From Roseateles sp. YR242 (GTDB lineage Bacteria; Pseudomonadota; Gammaproteobacteria; Burkholderiales; Burkholderiaceae_C), in NCBI RefSeq assembly GCF_900109745.1, contig NZ_FOAV01000001.1, forward strand, positions 62,001-126,000: a stretch of 64,000 bases of DNA. Reading direction: 5' to 3'. Below are positions 1 to 7,577 of this stretch, in pieces; within the stretch, counting starts at the first letter, position 1, and each line of letters begins with the position of its first letter. Made by a program: the position numbers and the translations under genes. The notes beneath the pieces were generated by a model that was not told the origin of the DNA, ran no database searches, and worked only from the letters and a program-made list of their open reading frames with translations.

Positions 1-1
1 C

Positions 2-130
2 CTGACCGAAGGCAGCTCCGGCCTCACCTACGCGGTGGACAAGTTCAAGGGCTGGGCCCACAGCGGGCATGTGACGCTGGCGCGTGGCGAGCGTTCGCGA
101 CTGGCGGACTTTGCTTCAGAAGTGCTGTAA
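2..130 (+). CDS. 3' end of an unidentified protein (partial)
   Basis: An open frame enters from the left edge and stops with TAA at 128-130, giving 42 residues that begin LTEGSSGLTYAVDKF and end RLADFASEVL. The start lies outside the window. A strong intrinsic terminator follows 30 bp later, which supports this being a real gene end. I do not recognise the family from this fragment and assign no function. Confidence 0.55.
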   Translation: MTEGSSGLTYAVDKFKGWAHSGHVTLARGERSRLADFASEVL

Positions 131-160
131 CGCGCAGCCCCACGTATCGACGCACCACCA

Positions 161-184
161 ACACCGCCTACGGGCGGTGTTTTT
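161..184 (+). terminator. Rho-independent terminator
   Basis: A perfect 8-bp stem (ACACCGCC / GGCGGTGT) with loop TACG is followed at once by TTTT. It lies 30 bp after the TAA of the partial gene at the left edge. Confidence 0.85.
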
Positions 185-230
185 CGTCGACCATCGCTCG
201 CGGCGAGGCGCTCCATGTCCAGCTCGGCGG

Positions 231-265
231 CTGCCTGGCTGCCTGCCTGGCTGGCTGGCTGGCTC
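231..265. repeat. CTGG/CTGC tetranucleotide tract
   Basis: About eight degenerate copies of CTGG/CTGC lie between the terminator and the 3' end of the exporter gene. It is a simple-sequence tract with no assigned role. Confidence 0.6.
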
Positions 266-273
266 GTGAAGCC

Positions 274-1770
274 CTACTCGCTCAACTTCGACTCCGCGCT
301 CTCCTGCGCCGTGCCCTCATCCAGGCGCAGCTGATTGAAAATGAATGCGGCCACGGCCGCCATCGCCCCCAGCGCCAGGAAGGTCGCGTGGAACGCTGGC
401 ACCATCGCCGGCCCGTCCGTGCGCGCCACCCCTTGCGAGAACAGCAGCAGGAAGGCGCTCGACGTGGCCACGCCCAGGCTCATCGACAGCTGCATCACCA
501 CCGCCAGCAGGCTGTTGCCGCTGCTGGCGGTCCGTTCATCCAGGTCGCCCAGGGTCAGCGTATTCATGGCCGTGAACTGCATGCTGTTCACCATCCCGAA
601 GATCCCCAGATGGATCGCCAGCCACACATGGCCGACCCCACGCGGGATCAGCGCAAAGCTCGCGATCAGCGCGCCAAGCAGCAGCGTATTGACGATCAGC
701 ACCCGCCGATAGCCGCCCCAGCGGATCAGCCGGATGGCCAGTGTCTTGGTGAACATCGCGCCCAGCACCGACGGGATCATCGACAGCCCCGCCTCGCTCG
801 GCGAAAACCCCAGCCCCAGTTGCAGGAACAACGGCGTCAGGAATGGGGTCGCGCCACTGCCCAGCCGCGCGAAGATATTCCCCAGCAGGCCGATCCGGAA
901 CGTCGGCACCGCAAACAGCGCTGGCGTGAAGAGCGGCGCCTCCGTGCGGCTGGCCTGCAGCCAGTAGGTCATCATGCAGGCCACCCCGGCCACCAGCATC
1001 ACCAGGCAGATGGCCACGCTCACCACGTGTTCCCCAAACCCCTGCAGCGCCAGCGACATCAGCATCAACCCGAAGCTGAACAACGCATACCCGCTCCAGT
1101 CGAAACGCTGCCGCCCCGCGCCCTTGAGCTGCGGCATATAGCGCCTGCACGCCATCGCGCCCACCAGCCCCACGGGGAGGTTGATCAGGAAGATCCAGTG
1201 CCAGCTGGCGTACTGCGTGAGCACCCCGCCCAGCGTCGGCCCCATCAACGGCCCGACCAGGCCCGGCAGACTGATGAAGGTCATCACCCGCAGGAACTCC
1301 GCCTTCGGGAAGGCCTTTAATGCCACCAGCCGCCCGACCGGCACCAGCAAGGCCCCACCCAGCCCCTGCACCACCCGGGCCAACACCAGCACCTGGAGGC
1401 TGGGCGCCAACGCGCACAACAGCGAGCCGCCAGTGAACAGCCCGATGGCCCACAGGAAGACGCTGCGGGTGCCGAAGCGGTCCGCCAGCCAGCCGGAGGC
1501 CGGGATCAGCAGCGCCACCGTCAGCAAGTAGGCCACCACCGCGGACTGCATGCGCAACGGGTTTTCGCCCAGGTCCCGCGCCATGCCCGGCAAGGCGGTG
1601 TTCAGGATGGTCGTGTCCAGCGTCTGCATGAAGAACGCCAGCGCCACCACCCAGGGCAGGTAGCGGTGCGTGGCGGCGTCCAGCACCGGGCGGCCGGTCA
1701 AGGGGTGCAGCGGCGTGGTGTCGCTGGAAGAGGACGCGGATGCGGGGGAGGAAGATGGCACTTCTGGCAT
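274..1770 (-). CDS. mdtD: DHA2-family MFS multidrug exporter, MdtD-like
   Basis: A 498-residue inner-membrane transporter of the DHA2 (14-TM) major facilitator family, expected to expel drugs or metabolites using the proton gradient. The first 35 residues are a Ser/Pro-rich cytoplasmic tail. The signature LDTTILNTALP is at 51-61 and motif A, GWLADRFGTRSVF, at 93-105. Stretches such as ASWHWIFLINLPVG and LGFSPSEAGLSMIP follow Escherichia coli MdtD closely along the whole length, so the symbol is a family-level match; the substrate is unknown. In E. coli mdtD lies in the mdtABCD-baeSR operon; none of those partners is here, so it is a stand-alone gene. It is divergent from the HAD gene, with 75 bp between the two starts. 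Confidence 0.88.
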   Translation of the reverse strand: MPEVPSSSPASASSSSDTTPLHPLTGRPVLDAATHRYLPWVVALAFFMQTLDTTILNTALPGMARDLGENPLRMQSAVVAYLLTVALLIPASGWLADRFGTRSVFLWAIGLFTGGSLLCALAPSLQVLVLARVVQGLGGALLVPVGRLVALKAFPKAEFLRVMTFISLPGLVGPLMGPTLGGVLTQYASWHWIFLINLPVGLVGAMACRRYMPQLKGAGRQRFDWSGYALFSFGLMLMSLALQGFGEHVVSVAICLVMLVAGVACMMTYWLQASRTEAPLFTPALFAVPTFRIGLLGNIFARLGSGATPFLTPLFLQLGLGFSPSEAGLSMIPSVLGAMFTKTLAIRLIRWGGYRRVLIVNTLLLGALIASFALIPRGVGHVWLAIHLGIFGMVNSMQFTAMNTLTLGDLDERTASSGNSLLAVVMQLSMSLGVATSSAFLLLFSQGVARTDGPAMVPAFHATFLALGAMAAVAAFIFNQLRLDEGTAQESAESKLSE

Positions 1771-1845
1771 GGAGCAAGTATCCGATGCCCGAACGTCGGC
1801 GTAGGATGCAGAGCGCGCGGCTGTTCGCTGAACCTACCGGAATCT

Positions 1846-2721
1846 ATGCGCTTCTACGTCTCTGACCTGGACGGCACCCTGCTCGACCCCCAGGCCCGCC
1901 TTTCCTCCGCCACCCGCGACGGCCTGGTCGAATTGCTCCACGAGGGCCTGGCCTTCACCGTGGCCAGCGCCCGGCACGTGATGTCCATCGCCCGCATCCT
2001 GCAGGGTTTGCCCATCAGCCTGCCGGTGGTGTCATCCAACGGCGCCTACATCAGCGACCTGCGCACCGGCCAGCACGAACTGGTCAACGCGATGGACCCG
2101 GCCACCGGCCAGGCGATCTTTGCCTTGACGCGGCGGCTCGGGCTCATGCCCTTCATTGCCACCCATGGCCCCAAGGGCGACCAGTTGTTCTGGCAGGAGG
2201 TGCACAACGAAGGGCAACAGCGCTTCGTGACCGAACGCCAGCTCAACGCGGACCCGCGCCTGCGCCAGGTGGACCGCCTGCAGGACCAGTTGCACGACCC
2301 GCTGGTCACCCTGCTGGTCGTGGACCGTGCCGAGCCGCTGGCCGCCTTGCAGGCCGAGATCCACGCCCTGTGCGGTGACCGGGTCACCACCCACCTGGCC
2401 GAGGACATCTACCTGCGCGGCTGGCCCTGGCTCAATGTGCATGACCGCAGCGCCAGCAAGGACCAGGCCATCGCCACCCTCGCCCAGCGCTATCAGCTGC
2501 ATGACCGTGAACTGGTGGTCTTCGGCGATCAGGTCAACGACCTCACCATGCTGCGGGCCGCCCACCATGCGGTGGCCGTCTCCAATGCCAGCGACGACGT
2601 CAAGCAGGCGGCGCACCGCATCATTGGCGCCCATCACGAAGATGCCGTGCTGCACTTCATCCGCGAGGACTGGCGCGGCCTGCGCCCGGTGATCAGCGGT
2701 CTGCCAACAGCAGCGCCCTGA
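1846..2721 (+). CDS. Cof-type HAD-IIB sugar-phosphate phosphatase
   Basis: A 291-residue cytoplasmic HAD-superfamily hydrolase of the Cof/YidA group, which dephosphorylate small phosphorylated metabolites with a Mg2+-dependent Asp nucleophile. The N-terminal motif DLDGT gives Asp7 (nucleophile) and Asp9 (acid/base); a late GDQVNDLTML motif is the metal-binding GDxxND loop. The middle third is the C2B cap typical of the subfamily. I chose ATG 1846, because the longer open frame upstream is Gly/Arg-rich translation of the promoter region and would put the nucleophile far from the N-terminus. The 3' end overlaps the 3' end of the convergent prpE gene by 29 bp. Exact substrate cannot be read from sequence. 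Confidence 0.85.
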   Translation: MRFYVSDLDGTLLDPQARLSSATRDGLVELLHEGLAFTVASARHVMSIARILQGLPISLPVVSSNGAYISDLRTGQHELVNAMDPATGQAIFALTRRLGLMPFIATHGPKGDQLFWQEVHNEGQQRFVTERQLNADPRLRQVDRLQDQLHDPLVTLLVVDRAEPLAALQAEIHALCGDRVTTHLAEDIYLRGWPWLNVHDRSASKDQAIATLAQRYQLHDRELVVFGDQVNDLTMLRAAHHAVAVSNASDDVKQAAHRIIGAHHEDAVLHFIREDWRGLRPVISGLPTAAP

Positions 2722-4600
2722 CCTGCTCCAGCGACGTCGGGTCTTCGATGGTGCTGAGATCGCCGGTCTCGCGGCCTTCCGCCACCGCCTGCAGCGCGCG
2801 GCGCAGCAGCTTGCCGGAGCGTGTCTTGGGCAAGGCCGTCACCAGCCGCACCCGGGCCGGGCGAGCCACGGCCCCCAGTTCGCCATCGACCTTCTTCATG
2901 ATCTCACCCTCCAGCGCGAGCGCCAGTGACGGCGTGGCCGCACGCGCCGGATCCCGCAGCACCACAAAGGCCAGGGCCACCTGGCCCTTCAACGCGTCGG
3001 CCACCCCCACCACCGCCACTTCGGCCACGGCGGCATGGCCGGCAATGCACTCCTCGATCTCGCGCGTGCCCAGGCGGTGGCCGGCCACATTGATCACGTC
3101 GTCGCTGCGGCCGAGGATGAAGTAATAGCCCTGCTCATCCCGCATGGCCCAATCAAAGGTGGAATAGACCTGGCGGCCGGGCACACTGGACCAATAGGTA
3201 CGCACAAAACGCTCATCATCGCGCCACACGGTCTGCATGCAGCCGGGCGGCAACGGCCCCTCGATGACCAGCAGGCCCTTGCGGTGGGCCCCCTCCAGCA
3301 CGTCCCCGGTCTGCTCATCCACCAGCTGGACGCGATAGCCGTACATGGGCACGCCGGGCGACCCCCACCGGGGTTCGATGGGCGCCACGCCCCGCGCCAG
3401 CGTCAGGATGGGCCAGCCGGTCTCCGTCTGCCAGTAGTTGTCGATGATGGGTTTGCCCAGCCCCTCGGCGATCCAGCGCGCCGTGGGTTCGTCCAGCGGC
3501 TCGCCCGCCAGGAACAGTGCGCGCAGGCTGCTGAGGTTGTGGCGGGTGAGGAAGGCTGGATCCTGCTTTTTGAGCACGCGCACAGCCGTTGGTGCGCTGA
3601 ACATCAGCGTCACCTGATGGCGTTGGACCAGGCGCCACCACACACCGGCATCCGGGCGCGTGGGCAGCCCCTCATACATCAGCGTCGCCATGCCGGCGAT
3701 CAAGGGGCCATAGACGATGTAGCTGTGGCCCACCACCCAGCCAATATCGCTGGTGGAAAAGAAGGTCTCCCCTGGCCGGCCGTCAAAGATATGCCGCATG
3801 CTGGCGGCCAGCGCCACGGCGTAACCGCCAATGTCCCGCTGCACGCCCTTGGGCCGACCGGTGGTGCCGCTGGTGTAGAGCGTGTAGCTGGGGGCGTCCG
3901 CGGGCATCCAGACACACGGCACCTCCTCGTGCAGGTGGGCCTGGCGCAGGGGTTCGTAGTCAAGGTCCCGACCGGGCTCGCGATGAAAGTCGCTCAGGCC
4001 CCGGTCCACCATCAGCACACAGCGGGGTGGAGATTTGGCGAGCCGCAGGGCCTCATCCAGCAGCGGCTTGTAGGGCACCACCTTGCCTCCCCGGCTGCCC
4101 GCATCAGCGCTCACGATCACCATCGGTTGAGCGTCGTCGATGCGATTGGCCAGCGCATGGCTCGCAAACCCGCCGAACACCACCGAATGGATCGCGCCCA
4201 ACCGTGCGCAGGCCAGCATCGCGAAGGCGGCCTGCGGAATCATCGGCATGTAGAGCAGCACCCGGTCGCCAGGGCCCACGCCTTGCGCGCGCAGCACGGC
4301 GGCCATGGCCTGCACCTCGCGCCGGAGATCGGCAAAGGTGTAGATCTCCTCGCGGTCCACCTCGCTGGAGGACCAGATGAGGGCGGTGGCGTCCGGGCGC
4401 ATCGCCGCATGCCGGTCTACCGCGTTGTGGCAGAGGTTGGTGGTACCGCCGACGAACCACCGCACAAAGGGCGGGTGGCTGGCGTCGCAGACCTGCTGGA
4501 AGGGTTGGCCCCAATCGATCAGCTCGGCTTGCTCAGACCAAAAGCCTTCAGGGTCGCTGAGCGAACGGTCGTAGAACGCCTGATAGCGGGTCGCTGTCAT
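2693..4600 (-). CDS. prpE: Propionyl-CoA synthetase
   Basis: A 635-residue adenylate-forming acyl-CoA ligase that converts propionate, ATP and CoA to propionyl-CoA, feeding the methylcitrate cycle. The P-loop YTSGTTGRPKGVQRD, the adenylate motif NYWQTETGWPI, the hinge motif GHRLGTREIEE and the C-terminal catalytic lysine loop PKTRSGKLLRR are all present. The FVRWFVGGTTNLCHNAVDR region near the N-terminus separates PrpE from acetyl-CoA synthetase, and length matches E. coli PrpE (628). I chose ATG 4600 (MTATRYQAFYDRS), seven codons inside the longest frame, because it matches where PrpE proteins begin. No prpR, prpB or prpC gene is adjacent, so the gene stands apart from the usual prp operon. 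Confidence 0.9.
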   Translation of the reverse strand: MTATRYQAFYDRSLSDPEGFWSEQAELIDWGQPFQQVCDASHPPFVRWFVGGTTNLCHNAVDRHAAMRPDATALIWSSSEVDREEIYTFADLRREVQAMAAVLRAQGVGPGDRVLLYMPMIPQAAFAMLACARLGAIHSVVFGGFASHALANRIDDAQPMVIVSADAGSRGGKVVPYKPLLDEALRLAKSPPRCVLMVDRGLSDFHREPGRDLDYEPLRQAHLHEEVPCVWMPADAPSYTLYTSGTTGRPKGVQRDIGGYAVALAASMRHIFDGRPGETFFSTSDIGWVVGHSYIVYGPLIAGMATLMYEGLPTRPDAGVWWRLVQRHQVTLMFSAPTAVRVLKKQDPAFLTRHNLSSLRALFLAGEPLDEPTARWIAEGLGKPIIDNYWQTETGWPILTLARGVAPIEPRWGSPGVPMYGYRVQLVDEQTGDVLEGAHRKGLLVIEGPLPPGCMQTVWRDDERFVRTYWSSVPGRQVYSTFDWAMRDEQGYYFILGRSDDVINVAGHRLGTREIEECIAGHAAVAEVAVVGVADALKGQVALAFVVLRDPARAATPSLALALEGEIMKKVDGELGAVARPARVRLVTALPKTRSGKLLRRALQAVAEGRETGDLSTIEDPTSLEQVRALLLADR

Positions 4601-4951
4601 TGGGGGTCTCCATGGGGGCACTCTGCGCGGCGCCGTGGGCTGATTTCACGCACAGCGTCTGACGGGACACTGACCCGACCACCGAACTACCGGCCCGCAC
4701 AGGCCACATACCCCGTAACGCAGGTCTTGACGTGCTGTTCACGCCCGCGAAAAACGCACGCGAACTCACCAACGGAAACTTCTGCAAACAGCTTTTGTCA
4801 TGACCTGTATGGTTCAATCCGGGTTTTCCGGGGAGAGGTGTGGCCGCAAGGGCCAGGGCTTTCCCCAAGCCAGGCTCGGACCCCGGGCAATCCCCAAGGT
4901 CCAACGCTTGACCGGCGTGGAACTGCTTCCTAAGCTCCGCGCCCAATACCG
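4601..4951. other. Intergenic region between divergent prpE and NlpC/P60 genes
   Basis: About 350 bp that must hold both promoters. I see no convincing gene, RNA structure or inverted repeat. A slightly A-rich segment around 4740-4815 is the most likely promoter area, but no good -35/-10 pair stands out. Confidence 0.4.
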
Positions 4952-6241
4952 ATGAGAACTGTCCGCCCCACCTCTTCTGCTCCTCACCGCAAAAAAGTCC
5001 AGCGCGCCACGGCCGCATTGGGGCTGCTTTGCGCCTTGACGGCCGGTAGCTGCTGGGCTCAGCAGTCCGCGCAGGCAAGCCCGGCAGCGCAGGCGTCCAA
5101 GCCCGCTGCGGCGGCCCAGAGCAAGTCCTCTGGCAAGCAGGCGGCCAAAGAGACAGCCAAGGCCCCCGCCAAGGTGGCGAAGAGCGCACAAGCCAAACGC
5201 GACGCATCGGTCAAGAACAAGTCCACCAGCAAGGCCAAGGGCGACAAGGCTGACAAGGCCGAATCCGCTGCCGCGCACGAGGACAAAACGGACGCCAAGC
5301 TGGCGGACGTGAAGAGCCAGGACAAGACGGCCGACAAGGCCAGTGACAAGGCGGAGGTCAGGACCGTTGAAGCCAGGCGCGCGGACAACCGTGCACCGGT
5401 GGCCAAGGTCGCTGACACCGCCCCGCCCGCCGGCATCATGATGGGCGCCTATGGCCAGAGCCTGATGCGCACGGCGAGTGTGAACAGCGCAGCCGGCAAC
5501 AGCGGCACCCCCAGCACGATGCCCCCCTCCACGGGCACAGCCCTGACGGCCCAGGCGGGCAACCTCGCCGCAGCCGCCGCGCCAGTGGTGGCCTCTGTGG
5601 CCCAGAACAATTCGGCAGGGGCGCCCAGCATCACGGCTGCCAACACCGTCGCGGCGCCTGTAGTGCCCGCCCTCCCCGCCACCGCCACCGCCATGATGGG
5701 CGCGGCCGGTCCCGTGGGTGGCAGTGATTCAGTTTCCCGCTTCCTGCAGCAGCGTGGCATCGTGGCCCAAGCTCAGGCGCAAACCCAGGCTGAGAACGCC
5801 GCGATCGCCGGCAATCCCAGTCTGCTGAACGAAGTGCGGGACCGGGCATCGAACCTGGTTCTCTCGGCCATGAACTTCCTGGGCGTGCCTTATCGCCGGG
5901 GTGGTAACTCGGTCAGCAACGGCTTTGACTGCAGCGGCTTCACTCGCCACATCTTCGAGATGAGCGTGGGCCTGGTGCTGCCGCGCCGTGCGGATGAGCA
6001 AGCCAAGATGTCCGCACTGGTCTCGATCAAGAAGGAAGACCTCAAGCCGGGCGACCTGGTCTTCTTCAACACCATGCGGGCCACGTTCTCGCACGTGGGC
6101 ATCTACGTGGGTGAAGGCAAGTTCATCCACTCCCCACGCGCTGGCGGTGCCGTGCGCGTGGAGGACATGCGCGAGGCCTATTGGGCCAAGCGCTTCACCG
6201 GCGCCCGCCGTGCCGACCTGACCCAGGCCCCCAACACCTGA
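4952..6241 (+). CDS. NlpC/P60-family cell-wall peptidase with long basic linker
   Basis: A 429-residue secreted protein. Residues 1-36 form a signal peptide (basic start, hydrophobic core, likely cut after SCWA). Residues about 40-150 are a Lys/Ala/Asp-rich low-complexity linker and 150-290 an Ala/Pro/Thr-rich linker. The C-terminal 130 residues are an NlpC/P60 (C40) domain, which cleaves D-Glu-gamma-diamino acid bonds in peptidoglycan stem peptides. Catalytic Cys327 is in DCSGF, His381 in SHVGIY and a third polar residue, His393, in IHSP. Substrate access comes from LGVPYRRGG just before the Cys. The highly charged linker is unusual for the family and may bind the wall or the outer-membrane inner face. 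It is a single gene. Confidence 0.85.
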   Translation: MRTVRPTSSAPHRKKVQRATAALGLLCALTAGSCWAQQSAQASPAAQASKPAAAAQSKSSGKQAAKETAKAPAKVAKSAQAKRDASVKNKSTSKAKGDKADKAESAAAHEDKTDAKLADVKSQDKTADKASDKAEVRTVEARRADNRAPVAKVADTAPPAGIMMGAYGQSLMRTASVNSAAGNSGTPSTMPPSTGTALTAQAGNLAAAAAPVVASVAQNNSAGAPSITAANTVAAPVVPALPATATAMMGAAGPVGGSDSVSRFLQQRGIVAQAQAQTQAENAAIAGNPSLLNEVRDRASNLVLSAMNFLGVPYRRGGNSVSNGFDCSGFTRHIFEMSVGLVLPRRADEQAKMSALVSIKKEDLKPGDLVFFNTMRATFSHVGIYVGEGKFIHSPRAGGAVRVEDMREAYWAKRFTGARRADLTQAPNT

Positions 6242-6303
6242 CGCGTCAGCGCTGCCTGCCCCGCGTTGGCTGCAGGCCCTCCCGAGGAGATGCTTCAGGT
6301 GCT

Positions 6304-7476
6304 TCAGGCGATTTGCTGGGCGTTGGACACGATGTCCTGAATGGGCCCGGCCACCTTCTCCAGCAGGCCAGAGGCGCTCTTGACCTTGGTCAAGGCCTGC
6401 ACCAGCCGGGGCATGGTCTTGATGACGGCTGCCGGATCGGAGGCCTGAGCTGCGGTCTTGGCTTCCTTGGCACTCGCACGCACCTCGTCAATGTCCTTCA
6501 TGGCCTTGAGCACCCCGTCGAGTGACTTCTGCGTGGCCAGTATCCGGGCCTCCAGCTTGTCGGCTTCCGGGGTGCCCGCCTTGGCCTTGGCCAGGGTGTC
6601 CGCCATGTCCTGCAGGGACTTGATCTGCTTGAGCGTTGTGTCGCGCGTGACCGCCACGAACTTGTCCAACTGGCCGACATGCTTGTCCAGTGAATTGAGG
6701 TCGGTCGACATATAGGCCGCAAAGGCTTTGACCCGGTCGAATTTGTCAGCCGTTTTTTGCTGCGCCGCCGAGATGGCCGCATTGGCCTTGATGATGGCCT
6801 TGATGTCCTCCTCGGCCGCGGCGATGGTATTGGCCAGCACGTTGCAGTTGCTCCGGATCTCGGTGACAGAGCTGTGCAGGGCCTTGCCCGCCGCGACGAT
6901 GGCACCGATGACTGCCGGCGCGAGCGCGCCCATGCTCAGGACACTGGCGGCGATTCCCAGCGCCGTGGCGGTCAGGGTGAACAGCACCGCGATACCGATC
7001 TTCACACCGATCTTGGCCTTGGCCTTGGTGATCTTGAGGTCCATGGCCTTGATCGAGTCGGCGTAGGCCTCGTCATAAGCTTTCTGGGCCAGTTTGCTGG
7101 CCATGTCGACCCAGGTCTTGCACTTGCTGGTCAGCAGCGCATTGGCCTTGTCCACGATGTCCTCCATCAGCTTTTTCGGATCTCCCTTGAGGTCCTTTTG
7201 CTCGCCTACCAGCAGCAGCGCGTCCTCAGTGGTGTCCATCGTCTTTTGCATGTCACCGAACCAGCCGTTGCTCATCTTGTTGAACTCGGGCGTGAAGCGC
7301 TTCTCGAAGGCCTGCTCGAAGGCCTTGAACTGCTTGTCCGGCATCTCCTTGACATCGGACGTGTCGAAGCCGATGTTGACGGTGATCTCCGGTTGCTTGA
7401 GCAGCTTCTTCCTCGCGACAACGGGCACCTTCCATGCGGGCTCGTTAATCACAACACCATCTTTGAGGCCAGCCAT
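6304..7476 (-). CDS. Helical protein with central hydrophobic hairpin, alpha-pore-former-like
   Basis: A 390-residue, almost wholly alpha-helical, Lys/Ala-rich protein. ATG 7476 (MAGLKDGVVI) is preceded by GGAG at good spacing, so I use it rather than the longer frame. Residues about 45-155 and 200-385 are amphipathic helices; between them residues 157-200 form one hydrophobic block (e.g. IGIAVLFTLTATALGIAASV) broken by SMGALAP, as in a membrane-inserting helical hairpin. No signal peptide is visible. This layout is that of alpha-pore-forming toxins such as the ClyA, HBL/Nhe and XaxA/YaxA groups, but I see no diagnostic motif and the assignment rests on architecture. It could be a toxin released by lysis or T6SS, or a structural coiled-coil membrane protein. 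It is divergent from the Pro-rich gene. Confidence 0.55.
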   Translation of the reverse strand: MAGLKDGVVINEPAWKVPVVARKKLLKQPEITVNIGFDTSDVKEMPDKQFKAFEQAFEKRFTPEFNKMSNGWFGDMQKTMDTTEDALLLVGEQKDLKGDPKKLMEDIVDKANALLTSKCKTWVDMASKLAQKAYDEAYADSIKAMDLKITKAKAKIGVKIGIAVLFTLTATALGIAASVLSMGALAPAVIGAIVAAGKALHSSVTEIRSNCNVLANTIAAAEEDIKAIIKANAAISAAQQKTADKFDRVKAFAAYMSTDLNSLDKHVGQLDKFVAVTRDTTLKQIKSLQDMADTLAKAKAGTPEADKLEARILATQKSLDGVLKAMKDIDEVRASAKEAKTAAQASDPAAVIKTMPRLVQALTKVKSASGLLEKVAGPIQDIVSNAQQIA

Positions 7477-7577
7477 ATCGGATCTCCAATCATTGTGTGC
7501 AAGGACCGATTGGTGCTGATCCAGATCAAATGGTTCGCCGAACCGCATCACGTGCAGGCGAGGTGACGTTCCCGGCT

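Noticed and set aside
388-1320. Long + strand frame opposite the drug exporter
   Set aside because: Arg/Gln/His-rich translation antisense to a clear MFS gene; GC-rich codon bias creates such shadows.
3035-4933. 632-codon + strand frame opposite prpE
   Set aside because: Antisense to the well-conserved prpE; no domain or ribosome site.
4601-4951. Riboswitch or sigma54 promoter in front of the NlpC/P60 gene
   Set aside because: No conserved aptamer motif or GG-N10-GC element could be found.
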